64,000 nt of DNA, taken from NCBI GenBank assembly GCA_028023455.1, contig JAQFVV010000279.1, forward strand, positions 124,001-188,000, read 5' to 3'. Shown here piece by piece: positions 1 to 12,380 of the stretch. This DNA comes from Epiperipatus broadwayi (Eukaryota; Onychophora; Udeonychophora; Euonychophora; Peripatidae). A model generated the notes under the pieces. It searched no databases. It was given only the letters and a program-made list of their open reading frames with translations, and was not told the origin of the DNA. Position 1 is the stretch's first letter. Every line of letters starts with the position of its first letter. A program made the translations under genes and the position numbers.

Positions 1-13
1 GGATCGTTATAAT

Positions 14-30
14 TGGCGTCCCAAGTGTGG
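14..30 (+). promoter_or_regulatory. Candidate tRNA primer-binding site of the 5' LTR element
   Basis: TGGCGTCCCAAGTGTGG starts with the TGG that pairs with a tRNA CCA end. It closely resembles the site of the gag-only element at 32621-32638 (both read TGGCG, one base, CCCAA), which supports both calls. Confidence 0.5.
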
Positions 31-583
31 CCTTACCTCAGAGATTGACCCTGAGAAGGGGAATTAATGCTGAAATTTCCGATCTTTAATAAACCACAAA
101 TACCCTGAGCAAATTTTGTCAAAATGAAATATTTTTATCTGTTTACATATAGTCGTATACTTTAAATCTTATAAAAGCACTGCCAGAATGAAATAGCACA
201 TATATTAAAAACTAGAAAGTATAAATAATTTTAAACTGTAGTTCGTTAAAAAGAAAGTCAAAAGGTTGCGGTTGATATTTTGTTGTTAATATAAATTATG
301 CTTCAATATGTATAGGAGCGCACAGCCACGCAAGTTTATGATGGTAAATGTGGTACCTTACGATGAGTACCGTTGGGAATTTACTTCAGTGTAATCCTAT
401 TTAAGCATTTTAATCAGTCATAAATAAGTTGGTGGTATGAATAATTGTGCTGCAAATATACACGTATAAATCCATTATCTTTCAAAATATATTTACTTCA
501 ATGCAACCTTCCTAAATAATTTAAATAATTTGCTTGTCATGCCGTGAGTAAAAATAAAATGTATAAAATAAAATAGAATTCTC

Positions 584-595
584 GGGGGGAGGAGG
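584..595 (+). promoter_or_regulatory. Polypurine tract before the inferred 3' LTR
   Basis: Twelve purines in a row (GGGGGGAGGAGG) in A+T-rich surroundings, followed at once by TGTAAACG. This is where plus-strand DNA synthesis would start and where the 3' LTR would begin. Confidence 0.45.
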
Positions 596-3050
596 TGTAA
601 ACGTAAATGGTCCTTAGGTAAGCGATAGTCAACATTTTCTTTTTCTTTTTGTATATAGTTTTTTGTAAAATTATTAACTGAATGTTTGTAAATTCTGTTA
701 ATACCGTAATTACTAACCCTAAGTAAAATATTTTTTTTTTTTTGATCATTTTTTTTTTAAGTAACTTTACTGATATGTAACGAGCACAGACGTTCGTTAC
801 ATTGTTTTTTTTATATATATATATTATTAAACAAGTTAAAATAAAAAGTTCGCATTTAAAAACTTTCTTTAAAAATTAAAAATTGAAATTAAAATATCGT
901 CTTAAACTCTTATATATTAAGTCGCACAGATAATAAAAAATTATTAAAATAAAATTTTTATTAAAGAAAAAGGTATTTTTAAAACTAAATTTTAAAAAAG
1001 ATTCGGAGATAAAATTATATCTTTAAATTTGTCTTGAAATATATTTTTGATTTGGAAAACAGGGTAATTAATTAGAAATGGAAATGATTGTTAATTAGTT
1101 AAATTAAAACCAGCCTTGAGCATTTAAATGTAATAACCTCAGTCAGATAGAAAAAAAAAAACAATAGAAACTGATTAGCCAATGAAAGAAATCCATTTGG
1201 GAAATCGGACCTCAGCGAAAGAATCATCACTCCATGACGCAATGTTAATTCAATCCTTGACATTAATATAAAAAGGACAGGTTTTGGAAAGCTTGGTAGT
1301 TTAGTGAATGAGGAGTGATTGATTATTGACGATGTAACAGCTAGGTGTTAGTGCTGAGGGGATTGAAAAAGACGCACAGTTTCAATCCCTTCAGTTCTGT
1401 AAGAAAGGAAGAAAAATGGGCCATCGTTTCTCCATTGAGGACCAATTACACTAAAAAAAAAAAAAAAAAATCTCCAAAGGATAAATAAATCGATCAACCG
1501 GATACAAATCTTCGGACGACGTGGGAATTCACGTGCAAACGGCAAGGAATATACGAAGATGAACTATTTCAATAACCGTAAGACTTTAAAATTTATGAAC
1601 AGTAAATTAAAAACTTTCCAGATTTAAATGATTTCAATATTATTCTATCTGACCAACATTATTTTATTAATTAGTTATAATTTTATTTAATGTATTTAAT
1701 TTGTAAAATCATTTCCATTTATTTATTTATTTATTTAATTTTGTTCTTTAAGTTTTATTATGATTTCTGTTTTCCGTTAAATAAATTATAAAAAAAAATG
1801 TTAAACTTAAGTCGGGCGTGAATGGCTGTATCGATTTGTAAAGATATATTAAGGGAGGGTAATCTTGGGTTGTTCATTTCGTAGTTGAATTGGTTCAATG
1901 GATTGGATATATTTATGTAATTAGTAGGTGTAATATGAGATCCGCTACGGGCAGGATTATAGATATACGCCACACACCCTCTGTTTGCCTATGGATGGGT
2001 TTGTAAGTCGGCAGAATACCGCAGCCCATTCCTATGGAGTTTTTAGTTTATTGATCTACTTGCCCACAGATGTCACATCCCTGTGGGTGGAGAGTCAATG
2101 TCGTTTCTATTTCTACATATTGTTCAGATGTACATTCCTGACAATATTGTTGTGTTGTCGTATCATGCTACATTGAATACATGAATGTATCAGATGGATT
2201 GGCGCCAGTTGATTGCGTAAATGTGTTGCCTAAGGTTAAGTAGGGATAGAATATTTTATTTTTAAATGCAAATCTATGTAGTCGATTCAGGCTCGATCCT
2301 AAATAAAACTATTAAATTTAAGTTGTTTATAGACGCTTGCATGGATTGTTTATCGGTTAACTATGTTTTGCGTTTTCATATTTGATCAAAATATATAGAC
2401 ATTCGATAAATAATGATACCTTACGGTGAGTATCTAAAAATGTATTTATTCGGATGTCTTTTAAGTTATTGGTGACGATGCAAGTATCTTACGATGAATA
2501 CTAGAGGGTTTCTTATAATTCCCTATGCAATTGTCAGTAATCAATAATTTTGTATTTTGATCGTTTATGTTTACTTTGAAATGTTTTTGACCGTTGAAAT
2601 CTATGTAACCGATCTATAGCAACATATTAAACAGGTTTATAAGCCCATCTGTGCGAACTTGATTAAAAATGTAAATTTATAATATAATAGTAACTCAATG
2701 TAAATTAAAGTAAAATCAAAGTTAAAAATAATGTTAAATGTTTAAATGTAAATCACTAAAATAATTTTAAACCTTATATATATGTGCATAAATAAATCTG
2801 TTTGTATGATAATTACTGGCAGTGGCTTACTTTATTCTTTTATATACTAGTAAATGATATTATTAAATCTCTGCTATTCCACTGAGCTAGTGACAATGGG
2901 CTAACGATCTAAATATGTAAATAAAGTGGAATCCTAACAGCGCGTATCTGCCTACTGTATAAATTTTTCTAGGCTCAAATGCCTAGATGGCGCCCTTTGG
3001 TAGTGCGGTGCGGTGCGATGCGATCTCCCACTTTGTTTGGATCGTTATAA
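596..3050 (+). repeat. Inferred 3' LTR
   Basis: Begins TGTAAACG after the polypurine tract and ends CGTTATAA, so the ends are imperfectly inverted. It holds a TATA-like box (TATAAAAAGG, 1267-1276) and two copies of a short motif, TACCTTACGGTGAGTATC near 2410 and a variant near 2487. A third copy lies at 350-368, in the interior. The long ORFs on either strand look like chance. The other LTR is not in the window, so this rests on end signals. Confidence 0.4.
1267..1276 (+). promoter_or_regulatory. TATA-like box inside the inferred LTR
   Basis: TATAAAAAGG in a locally less A+T-rich stretch, about 670 bases into the inferred LTR, where a U3/R boundary would be expected. Confidence 0.35.
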
Positions 3051-3219
3051 TATATATATATATGCTAATGAACTACAGAAAAGCTAGCTAGCCTCCATGT
3101 GAAACAAAACTCCATCATTACACTAGTAGCAGTTGCTGAACACCTTGTTTTTACCTTCAGTTATAACTTCATAGTATTAGTAATCTTGTTGTCATAATAT
3201 GTTATATAATCATTTTTAC
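3051..3219. other. A+T-rich spacer
   Basis: A short (TA)n run then unique-looking sequence. Nothing recognised. Confidence 0.5.
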
Positions 3220-3640
3220 AACCTTTTTATAGTCAGGGTGGAATTAAAAAAACACTGTAATTGAAAATAAGTTTCCTTTATCTTGATTGAAAAAAATAAT
3301 GACTCTATTCAGTTCATTTTACTTCTCTCAAAACAACTTTGTAGTATTTTTATCAAAATATTTTATATAAACTTTAATTAAAATAATTCTTAATCTAATC
3401 AAAATAGATAGTTGAATTTTATAATTACCAATATATCTATTGTAACATAAAAACAAGCTTGTTTTAATTTCAAAATCAGAATTAATGAAACATTAATTAG
3501 ACCTTTTTAAATGTTTAATTTTTTATAATTTTTTTAAGTTCAAAATTATTTAATCCTTAACTGTTATTTCAGTGTAATATAGATTTTTTTGTACTTATTT
3601 CTACTTTTCATTTCAACTTTATATAACTATCACAATATAT
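3220..3640 (+). repeat. Dispersed repeat X, copy 1
   Basis: This stretch matches, with scattered changes and small indels, the reverse complement of 40890-41308. Landmarks in both copies are TATAGTCAGGGTGG at one edge, AACAACTTTGTAG, ATTTTATAATTACCA and CAGTGTAATATAG. No ORF is shared, so it is non-coding, and the class is unknown. Both copies end beside a short TA-rich run. Confidence 0.6.
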
Positions 3641-3744
3641 ATATAATATATATAAGCCTTAAAAGCCTAAAGTTAAACTCAGCATTAAAATAATCAAAAT
3701 TATACCAAATTCACAACTCAACCAGACTAGCCAAGGAAAATAAA

Positions 3745-3800
3745 CTCTATAACACAACCAATGGATTTACTGCTACAAGCAGACTTCTCAAGTGTAAAGG
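3745..3800 (-). ncRNA. Hammerhead-like 3' motif of PLE A, left copy
   Basis: On the minus strand CTTGAGAAG (3784-3792) is followed by a hairpin with stem CTGC/GCAG and then AAATCCATTGGT. It aligns with 9027-9062 in the other arm. The first core box differs from CUGAUGA and the GAAA box is damaged here, so this copy should not cleave. Confidence 0.3.
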
Positions 3801-4173
3801 ACTAAAAGGTAACAATATATTTTATACTAAACAAAACCCACAATCCTACTTCCATCCCATACACCCTTAACCCATCTGTTGTTAAAAATGGTTACATATC
3901 ACCCTGTTTAATTTAAATTCATGATTATTATGATTCCTGGACACTATTTTTGCCATCTTTTGGAGAATTTTGGTTGTATTTTCTTCATTTTATGCTTTCT
4001 TTATAGGAAATTTGAAATTTAAAACTTTAGTTTTAAAAAAGTTCCCATATGCTGATATATTTTGGGAAAAAAATCAATTTTTCTTGATGCATATTGGTGT
4101 GCAGGCCAGCTCCCTTTCTCTGATTGAATGGCTGCCAACCCTGGAAATTGTGCTGCAGGTATTTCTAAATGTC

Positions 4174-5010
4174 AAAGACAGAAATCAAAACAATATGTTT
4201 TATGCATTTGTATTTGATTTTGAATGTAAATATATATATATATTTATCATAATTTTTTACATTCATAATTAAGATTTTATATTTCTTTATCGAAATATAC
4301 AGTTTGATTCATAAAATTTTAATTTTTACAAGAAAAATAAGTATGGGAAAGTGACAACTCTCCAAGAAAGTGATTAAGGTGGATTACCCCTGTCCATATT
4401 CTGCATATCAGGCAATTGTAAATAACAAAGTCAGAAATCAAGACAAAATGTTTTACACATTCAAATTGATTTTAAATGTAAATAAATATATTTATTATAA
4501 TTTTTTACATTAATAATTAAGTCAGCATTTATTTTTTATAGCATCCGTATACAATTGTAATCACATTCATATCGGCTTTTTCAAACCAAATTGTGCAAAC
4601 GCTTTTTGCGAGTGTTAAATAATAAATGAATACCATCTGACCCATACAAGATATAGAATTTATGCAACAATAAAAGGAATCCTCTTATTACTATGACTCA
4701 AATATTTATATATGAGCAAATCTGAAGTACTGGCACAGAAGGTGTGACTATAGAACAGTCACTTTGAATTACTATATATAACAGGGTATTCATTTATTAT
4801 TTAACACTCGCAAAAAGTGTTTGCACAATTTGGTTTGAAAAAGCCGATATGAATGTGATTAATAATTAAGATTTTATATTACTTTCTCAAAATATAAAAT
4901 TTGATTAGAAAAATTTTAAATTTTACAAGAAAAATAAGCATGGGAAAATGATCGCTTTTCAAGAAAAGTGAATCACATTGAATGCTCCTGACCATAATTT
5001 GCTTATGAAA
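4174..5010. repeat. Tandem repeat, two units of about 255 bp
   Basis: Unit 1 runs from about 4174 to 4430 and unit 2 from 4431 to about 5010. Shared landmarks include AGAAATCAA, ACAAAATGTTTTA, TAATTTTTTACATT, TAATTAAGATTTTATATT and TTTACAAGAAAAATAAG. Unit 2 is split by the insert at 4522-4857. Confidence 0.65.
4558..4861. mobile_element. 304 bp foldback/MITE-like element with 77 bp inverted arms
   Basis: The arms 4558-4634 and 4785-4861 are reverse complements over 77 bases with one mismatch by eye. They enclose about 150 bases with no ORF. The element splits a tandem-repeat unit. The 13-base string ATTAATAATTAAG lies before it (4509-4521) and recurs across its right edge (4858-4870), so the inserted DNA may be slightly longer on the left (from 4522). 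The near-perfect arms suggest a young insertion. No transposase is visible, so a superfamily cannot be assigned. Confidence 0.7.
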
Positions 5011-5511
5011 GACTTTAGTTGATAAAAATGAATTGCAATTATATTTCATAATTTTTTATGGAATTTATGATTACTTTTTACATAATATTAACTAGTAATG
5101 AGTCTAGATTTAGATTTTTATTTAAAATATTTAATTTTAGACCAAGAAAATACAACAGAACTGAATAATGAGACATCGTAATTTATGAGAAATGAAAATA
5201 AATCATCGGTAGTCATGTAATGATTGGTTGAAATATAATTCTTTTGTTTTACCATTGGCTATTTTTTAAACATTTTTTTCCATTTTTTTTAGTTATTAAT
5301 ATTATTTTTAATTTTTCATTACATTTAACTAATTTGAATCTAAAATTATTCAATGTTTAGAAGCTGAATTAAAATAACTCTGTGTATTTTAGATTAATAT
5401 TTTATCAATAGAAACTGACTGGAAATGAAATTGATGAATAATGGTTCTCAGATAAAAAGTGATGGACCAACACAAAAAATAGACAAAGTTTTTACATGTT
5501 GATGTTGGCAG

Positions 5512-5765
5512 CTAAGAAATTAATATTAAAAAAAAACTTTTAAATATGTTAATTGTTTCAGAATTATAACATTTTAATAATAAAGATTCTTTAATTCTTT
5601 TTTTAAATTTCATTTTTCTCAAAGAAAACAACATTAGCACCATCCAAATTAATAGTGTGACCCGTATCTTTTTCATGGTGATATAAAGCAGAACTGAGAT
5701 ATTTATTTCTAACCCTACTTTTATGTAATTATATTCTTTCATTTAACCTCAAACTATTCTGACTT
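5512..5765 (-). pseudogene. PLE A left copy, GIY-YIG C-terminal fragment
   Basis: The minus-strand frame shares the motif KKRIKESLLLKCYNSETINI with KRRINKSLLLQIYDCEAINL in the right copy (8722-8967), the C-terminal helix region of the GIY-YIG domain. The fragment begins immediately beside the nested LINE, at the base where the right copy is continuous. The catalytic GIY and YIG strands fall on the far side of the LINE and are decayed. Confidence 0.6.
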
Positions 5766-6422
5766 ATATATCATCATCATCAACAACAACCATTATCAAT
5801 CCATTGCAGGATGAAAGTTGCTCCAAGTTAAATCCATCTTCTCTGATCTTTAGTTTCTTTTCTCCACATCACCCTTGCACACTTTCTTATTTCATTAAGC
5901 CATCTCACATGTTGCCTGTTTTTGGGTCTTTTACAGTCTCTTGGGATCCAGTTTAAGATTTCAATTGTCCATCTGTTATCATCTCTTCTAGCAATGTGTC
6001 CAGCCCAATTACACTTCAGTTTTTTTAATTTTTTTCAATGAGGTCAGTAACACCTGTTTGTTCTCTTACCCATATATTACATTTTCAATCTTTTTTGTTA
6101 ATCCCAACATGCTTCTCTCCATCGTTCTTTGTGTAGTCTTAAGTCTCTGTATTGCTCTTCTATTAAGTCTCCAAGTATCAGCTACATAGTAGGAAATGGT
6201 AAAACACATTTATTAAAAACCTTCCTTTCAAACACATAAGCATATTTACATTTGGTATCAAGTTATCTCTACCAAAAGCACTCCAACCAAGTTTAATTCT
6301 ATGATTAATTTCATCCATTATGTTTCCATCTGTATTAATAATCTGATCAAGGTATTTGTAGCTTTTAATTTCTTCCAATTTATTATAATCAATCTTTATT
6401 TTCATATTTTGAGAAAATCTAT
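5766..6422 (-). mobile_element. 5'-truncated LINE nested in PLE A
   Basis: A minus-strand LINE 3' fragment. The frame at 6178-6405 carries EIKSYKYLDQIINTDG and EINHRIKLGWSAFG, typical of the region C-terminal to the RT catalytic site in RTE/Jockey-type elements. Further remnants continue to the 3' end. The element ends in a GAT-triplet tail (TGATGATGATGATAT read on the minus strand), as RTE-like elements often do. The flanking PLE sequence is interrupted at GATATA, which appears on both sides, consistent with a short target duplication. The insertion therefore postdates PLE A. Clade assignment is tentative. Confidence 0.75.
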
Positions 6423-6637
6423 TATATCTTTTTAAAAAACCAAGGGATAATATACACTACTCGAGGAATAGTCTTTTTATCAAAAATTTCCTTTGTATTG
6501 TTTAATAAAGTGTTCAAAGTAATATACCACTTTTCCAAGCAATTTTCTTATTTCCAAACAAATTACTATTTTTATATACAATTTATTAGAAGAGAGTTTA
6601 AATGGCAAAGAAATTAAATCATATTTTTCTTTATCAT

Positions 6638-7474
6638 TTACATAATTACAAATATTATTATTATTGAATAAATACTTTCCACAAATTTATCAGAGTAGCG
6701 AACACGCAAATAATCTCTATAGAATTGACCGTTTTGAAACAAAGCTATCCCATTGTAATTATTTAATCGCTTATTTCTATAACAATAATTTCTTAAAGCA
6801 GCTACTTTATGAGATACAGATTGATAGCTGTCAGGTTTAATTATAAACCTTAACTCTTTACTCTTAACATAATGACTAGATACCAAACAATTATTCTTTA
6901 CATTTCTAATCATCAATAAATCTAAAAATTTTAATTTAACAAAATCTGACCTCCTTCCTTCTACAATATCTATTATAGAAGGATCAAAATAATTAAACTC
7001 TATTTCTATCTCTTTTAATTCATCATTCTCAACCACAAACAAACAATCACCAAAATATGTAACAAATAATTGTATATATAAACTATCCTTCTTAATAATA
7101 ATTTTCTCTTCCAAATAATTAATATAAACTGAACAAATTAATTGAAAAATAATATAACCTATTATCCACTTTTCTCTAATATTATAAAAATTACCATTAT
7201 AAGTAAAATAATGCTTCATTAATAAAAGTAAATCATTAATAACTTTAATCTTATTCTTTGATAAAGATCCATGTTTAACCAAAACAGACATAATATCAAT
7301 ACTGCTTAATCTATTAACAGATATTCTTAATATCCAAACTATCAAATACCCTATTATTTTCCATTTTAAAATTATTAATCTTATTAAAAGACTCAGAAGA
7401 AGAATAAACAGTGAAATATCTAAAATTAACAGATTGTTTAAAAAAATATTCAAGAACCTAGAAATACCCTTCAC
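6638..7474 (-). pseudogene. PLE A left copy, reverse transcriptase
   Basis: An open frame of 278 residues covering much of the PLE RT domain. By alignment with the right copy and pair C the order is: degenerate motif A region, motif B-like EKWIIGYIIFQLICSVYINY, catalytic box YFGDCLFV, and the downstream conserved RFIIKPDSYQSVSHK. In the catalytic box one of the two aspartates of Y-V-D-D is glycine, so this copy should be dead although the frame is open. The N-terminal 60 residues look frame-shifted relative to the right copy. The usual PLE N-terminal domain is absent because the copy is truncated near the pair centre. Confidence 0.75.
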
Positions 7475-7600
7475 AACATTATTTGTAAAGTCAAAAATAA
7501 ATCTTAATGAAAAACCACTTACTGAATCTCAATATTCATAAACATCTTAGCTGATATGTAGTCATTAAAACAACATTTTAAATAATCTACTCTATTAATA

Positions 7601-7640
7601 TTTTTTAAATAATAGATATTATGAAAAAAATAATAAATTT
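7601..7640. repeat. Centre of PLE pair A
   Basis: Imperfect palindrome: TAAATAATCTACTCTATTAA on the left reads as the complement of TTAATAGAATAGATTATTTA on the right. This is the 5'-to-5' junction of the two copies. Confidence 0.65.
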
Positions 7641-7679
7641 AATATTTTTAATAGAATAGATTATTTAAAAGGTAGTGCT

Positions 7680-8402
7680 GTGAAAGATATTCCTAGGTAC
7701 TTGCTGGTTAATTTTAATCATTTCACTGTTAGTTCTTCTTTTAAGGCTTTTGATAAGATTAATAATTTTAACATGGAAAGTAATTGGATATTTGGTAATT
7801 TGGATATTAAGAATATGCATCAATCTATTAATAGATTAATCAGTATTGATGTTGTTTTGTCTGCATTGGTTAAATATGAATCTTTGCCAAAGAATAAGAC
7901 TGAAGTTATTAAAGATTAGCTTTTATTATTGGAGGATTCTAAGAATTTTACTTTCAACAGTAATTTTTATAAGATTAAGAAAAAGTAGATAATAAGTTAT
8001 ATTATTTATCAATTAATTTGTTCATTTTGTATTAATTATTTGGAAGAGGAAATTATTATTAAGAAAAATAGTTTATATTTAATGTTATTTGTTAGATATG
8101 TCGATGATTGTTTGTTTGTAGTTGAAAATGATAAATTGAAAGAGTTAGTAAATGAGTTTAATTGTTTTGACATTTCTATAAAATATATTGTAGAAGGAAG
8201 TGGATTAGATTTTAAATTAATTTTTTTAGATTTATTGGTGATTAGAAATGTAAAGAATAATTGTTTGGTATGTAGTCATCATGTTAAGAGTAAAGAGTTA
8301 AGGTCTATAATTAAACCTGCTAGCTATCAATCCTTATCTCATAAAGTAGCTGCTTTAAGAAATTATTATAACAAAAATAGCAGAGTAAAAAAATATATTT
8401 GA
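7680..8402 (+). pseudogene. PLE A right copy, reverse transcriptase (broken)
   Basis: The first frame (7680-7919) has PRYLLVNFNHF, matching the RYLSDFIKP region of PLE B, and LDIKNMHQSINR at the motif A position, with the aspartate kept. After stops around 7917-7988 the frame resumes with the intact catalytic box RYVDDCLFV and then LKLIFLDLLVIRNV and LRSIIKPASYQSLSHK. The active site is therefore preserved here, unlike the left arm. The first ATG-like start lies inside the RT domain: the N-terminal third of a PLE protein is missing, so this copy is 5' truncated at nearly the same place as pair C. Confidence 0.75.
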
Positions 8403-8659
8403 GTTAGCTTTGTTTCAAAAAGATCAATTTTATAAAGATTGTTTAAGTGTTGGATACTCTAATAAATTTGTTAAAAGTGTTTTATTTAATTGTAATAGTA
8501 TTTATAGTATTGTAAAGGATAAAGAAAAATATGATTTAATTTTTTTGCCCTTTAAATTGACTTCTAGAATTGTATGGAAATAAGAAAATTGCTTGGAAAC
8601 ATGATATTATTTTGAATAATTTATTAAATAATACAAAAGAAATATATGACAGACAGACT

Positions 8660-8970
8660 ATTTTTGAAGTAGTGTATATTATCTATTGTTTTGAAAAAAG
8701 GTATATATAAGTCAGAGTAGTTTGAGCTTAATTGAAAAAATAAAGGCACATAAAATTAGGGTTAGAAATAAATATCTCAGGTCTGCTTTATATATCCATA
8801 AAAATGATACAAGCCACACTATTAATTTTGATGATACTAAAATTGTCTTCTTTGAGAGAAATGAAATAAAAAGAAGAATTAATAAATCTTTATTATTACA
8901 AATTTATGATTGTGAAGCAATTAACTTATGTAAAAGTTCTTTTAATATTAAGGGTATATGGAATGTGTAA
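8660..8970 (+). pseudogene. PLE A right copy, GIY-YIG endonuclease domain
   Basis: The frame reads VVYIIYCFEK then, after a stop, YISQSSLSLIEKI, which aligns with the GVYQISC and YIGMSNHRIS strands of PLE B. The open part continues with SALYIHKNDTSHTINF (match to SALSFHIIDSGHKI in PLE B) and KRRINKSLLLQIYDCEAINL, including the conserved glutamate of the domain. GIY-YIG nucleases nick target DNA during PLE insertion. The YIG glycine is serine and a stop lies in between, so the copy is inactive. Confidence 0.7.
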
Positions 8971-9026
8971 GTGAAAATTTGGGTCATGTTTAGTGTAAAT
9001 ATGTCATTATTTTGTAGTCCTTTACA

Positions 9027-9062
9027 CTTGAGAAGTCTGCTTGTAACAGTGAAACCATTGGT
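9027..9062 (+). ncRNA. Hammerhead-like 3' motif of PLE A, right copy
   Basis: CTTGAGAAG, a short hairpin (CTG/CAG), then GAAACC ATT GGT, which can form a three-pair stem III ending in U. The first box departs from CUGAUGA at two or more positions, so activity is doubtful. The same arrangement occurs at the ends of PLE C. Confidence 0.35.
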
Positions 9063-9194
9063 TATGTTTTAGAGTTTATGTTATTTGGTTAATCTGGCTG
9101 AATTGTGAATTTGGAATAATTTTGATTATTTATATATATTTAAAATTTAAATATATATTTATAATAAACTGAATGTAATAAAAAAAATCAGATG

Positions 9195-9251
9195 TTGGTT
9201 TTATAAGATGGAGTGGGTAGTTGTACAGAACTTGAAAGTTTGAGTTGAAGT

Positions 9252-9254
<3 letters not shown>
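9195..9254 (+). repeat. 3' fragment of the hammerhead repeat family, (TA)n-tailed
   Basis: The stretch AGATGGAGTGGGTAGTTG and TTTGAGTTGAAGTCCC match the tRNA-like 3' part of the hammerhead repeats (compare 26543-26605). It runs directly into the (TA)n tract. Confidence 0.55.

Positions 9255-9339
<85 letters not shown>
9255..9339. repeat. (TA)n microsatellite
   Basis: About 85 bases of uninterrupted TA, starting right after a B-box-like end of a SINE-like unit, so probably an expanded 3' tail. Confidence 0.9.
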
Positions 9340-11167
<1,828 letters not shown>

Positions 11168-11293
11168 CAGTAGATTATCACCTCAATACTGACTTATTAA
11201 GGAAATGAAATACACTCAATCCAAAGTAAAAATAAAACTTTTTAAGAAACATAAACTAGTTTATATGTCTGAAGGTTTGTAATGATGGTATAT

Positions 11294-11691
11294 TATAAGA
11301 TGTGATATGTTGGACTATTTCCATCATTTATGAGTGAATGTTGAATGTAAAATAAATTAACCAGCACCTACTGATACTATAGAAATTTACTAACTTGTTT
11401 ATGGTAATGTGTTTTATCATTAGATGTCAAATCAATTCTTCACCAATTTATCACCTATAGCATAGTAACTGAATTCATAAACATCCTTTGTAACATTGCA
11501 CATTTTGTTGCCACACTCAACAGTCTGTCACAATTCATAGCATTCAATCAAATATTTGTTTACTATTAGTTAAATTTTGTGTAACTTATTTTGATTCCAA
11601 ATATATAGGCCTAGTTGTTTTTTAAAATTTTTGATACATTCAACATTCACCCATAAATGATGGAAATAGTCCAACATATCACATCTTATAA
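11294..11691. repeat. Inverted pair spanning the left TIR
   Basis: 11294-11348 (TATAAGATGTGATATGTTGG and on) is the reverse complement of 11637-11691. The left arm sits immediately outside the TIR element and the right arm immediately inside its left TIR. Confidence 0.65.
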
Positions 11692-11802
11692 ACTGGATGT
11701 CTTATTTCTTTTACCTTAATTCATTTATATATGTTTTTTTAAAGTGCTTCAGATTTACCTATATAAAGGAATTTAGGTTAAAAAAGATATTTTTGAATAA
11801 CA

Positions 11803-11905
11803 TTTCTGTAGTGTAATTTTCACTACACCAGTCTCACATAAGGTAGGGGACTGGTTTCTATCCACTTTTTACACATTTTGGAAGGAGTACAATCATAAAT
11901 ATATG
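11803..11905 (+). repeat. Half copy of the 15050 MITE
   Basis: CTGTAGTGTAATTTTCACTA and the following CACCAGTCTCACATAAGGTA match the left arm of the element at 15050-15284. The second arm is absent. Confidence 0.6.
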
Positions 11906-12380
11906 ACCCAAGACATGAAAAAGATCTGTTCCATTTCCAACCATGAGAAATGTAATTGTTTTAATACTTATGTATATAACTATTCTTAGCTTTATAATAA
12001 AACAAAAATGAAAATTTCTAAATTATTCTTAACCAGCAGTTGATTAATATATCAAATTTTACATCTTTTGATATTTCTACTGAGGATTACTAAATAAACA
12101 TTTGCTTTGCAGTGGGATAATTAAGATTGTTGAATTAAAATATTTCCTTTAAGAAAAAGAATAAATATCAGGAGTGAATTTTCTTCATTTATCAGCCCTG
12201 GTTTTCTCTGGTCATAAAATGTTGAGCAATAATTTCACTATGTTGTCCTTTATTAACACTACTTATTTAAAAAAAGACAACTATGCCTATATATTTGGCA
12301 TCAAAGTAAGTTATATAAAATTTAACTAATAGTAATTAAATAGTTGATGGAATGCTATGAATTTGTGACAGACTGTTGAG

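Larger units (their letters stand above)
1..3050 (+). mobile_element. Right part of an LTR retrotransposon, no coding capacity visible
   Basis: The first 13 bases recur exactly at 3039-3051, as expected if the window opens at the last bases of a 5' LTR and the 3' LTR ends near 3050. A tRNA primer-binding-like site begins at 14, right after the short repeat, and a polypurine tract at 584-595 is followed by TGTAAACG, a plausible LTR start. This gives an interior of only about 580 bases and an LTR of about 2.45 kb. No gag, protease or RT could be read in any frame. The left LTR lies outside the window, so the LTR length and target duplication cannot be checked. This is inference from short signals, not from a visible pair of long repeats. 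Confidence 0.45.
3806..5511. repeat. Foreign block inside PLE A left arm
   Basis: The two PLE arms align up to about 3805 and again from about 5512, while the right arm is continuous across this point. The 1.7 kb between is therefore an insertion. It contains a roughly 255 bp unit in tandem and an inverted-repeat element, listed separately. The 100-codon ORF at 3970-4272 shows no family features and is probably chance. Confidence 0.6.
3700..7600 (-). mobile_element. Penelope-like element A, left copy (interrupted)
   Basis: Left half of a head-to-head pair with 7616-9110. In minus-strand order the copy runs from the pair centre near 7600 through RT (6638-7474), then the linker, and is broken by a nested LINE at 5766-6422. 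It resumes with the GIY-YIG tail (5512-5765), is interrupted again by 3806-5511 of other repeats, and ends with its 3' non-coding end (about 3700-3805), which matches 8990-9110 in the right copy. It carries an extra stretch of about 90 bases near 7470-7560 relative to the right copy. Divergence between arms is clearly larger than in pair C, so this pair is older. Confidence 0.8.
7616..9110 (+). mobile_element. Penelope-like element A, right copy
   Basis: Plus-strand partner of the left copy, uninterrupted from the junction to the 3' non-coding end. It contains a truncated RT start (7680-7919), RT core (8040-8402), linker (8403-8700), GIY-YIG domain (about 8660-8970) and a 3' end with a hammerhead-like motif (9027-9062). 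Several stops and frame changes break the ORF. One stop (TAG at 7986-7988) replaces the tryptophan found at this position in the other copies, a G-to-A change. Confidence 0.8.

Noticed and set aside
3970-4272. 100-residue ORF as a gene
   Set aside because: It runs into the first unit of a non-coding tandem repeat and has no family features.
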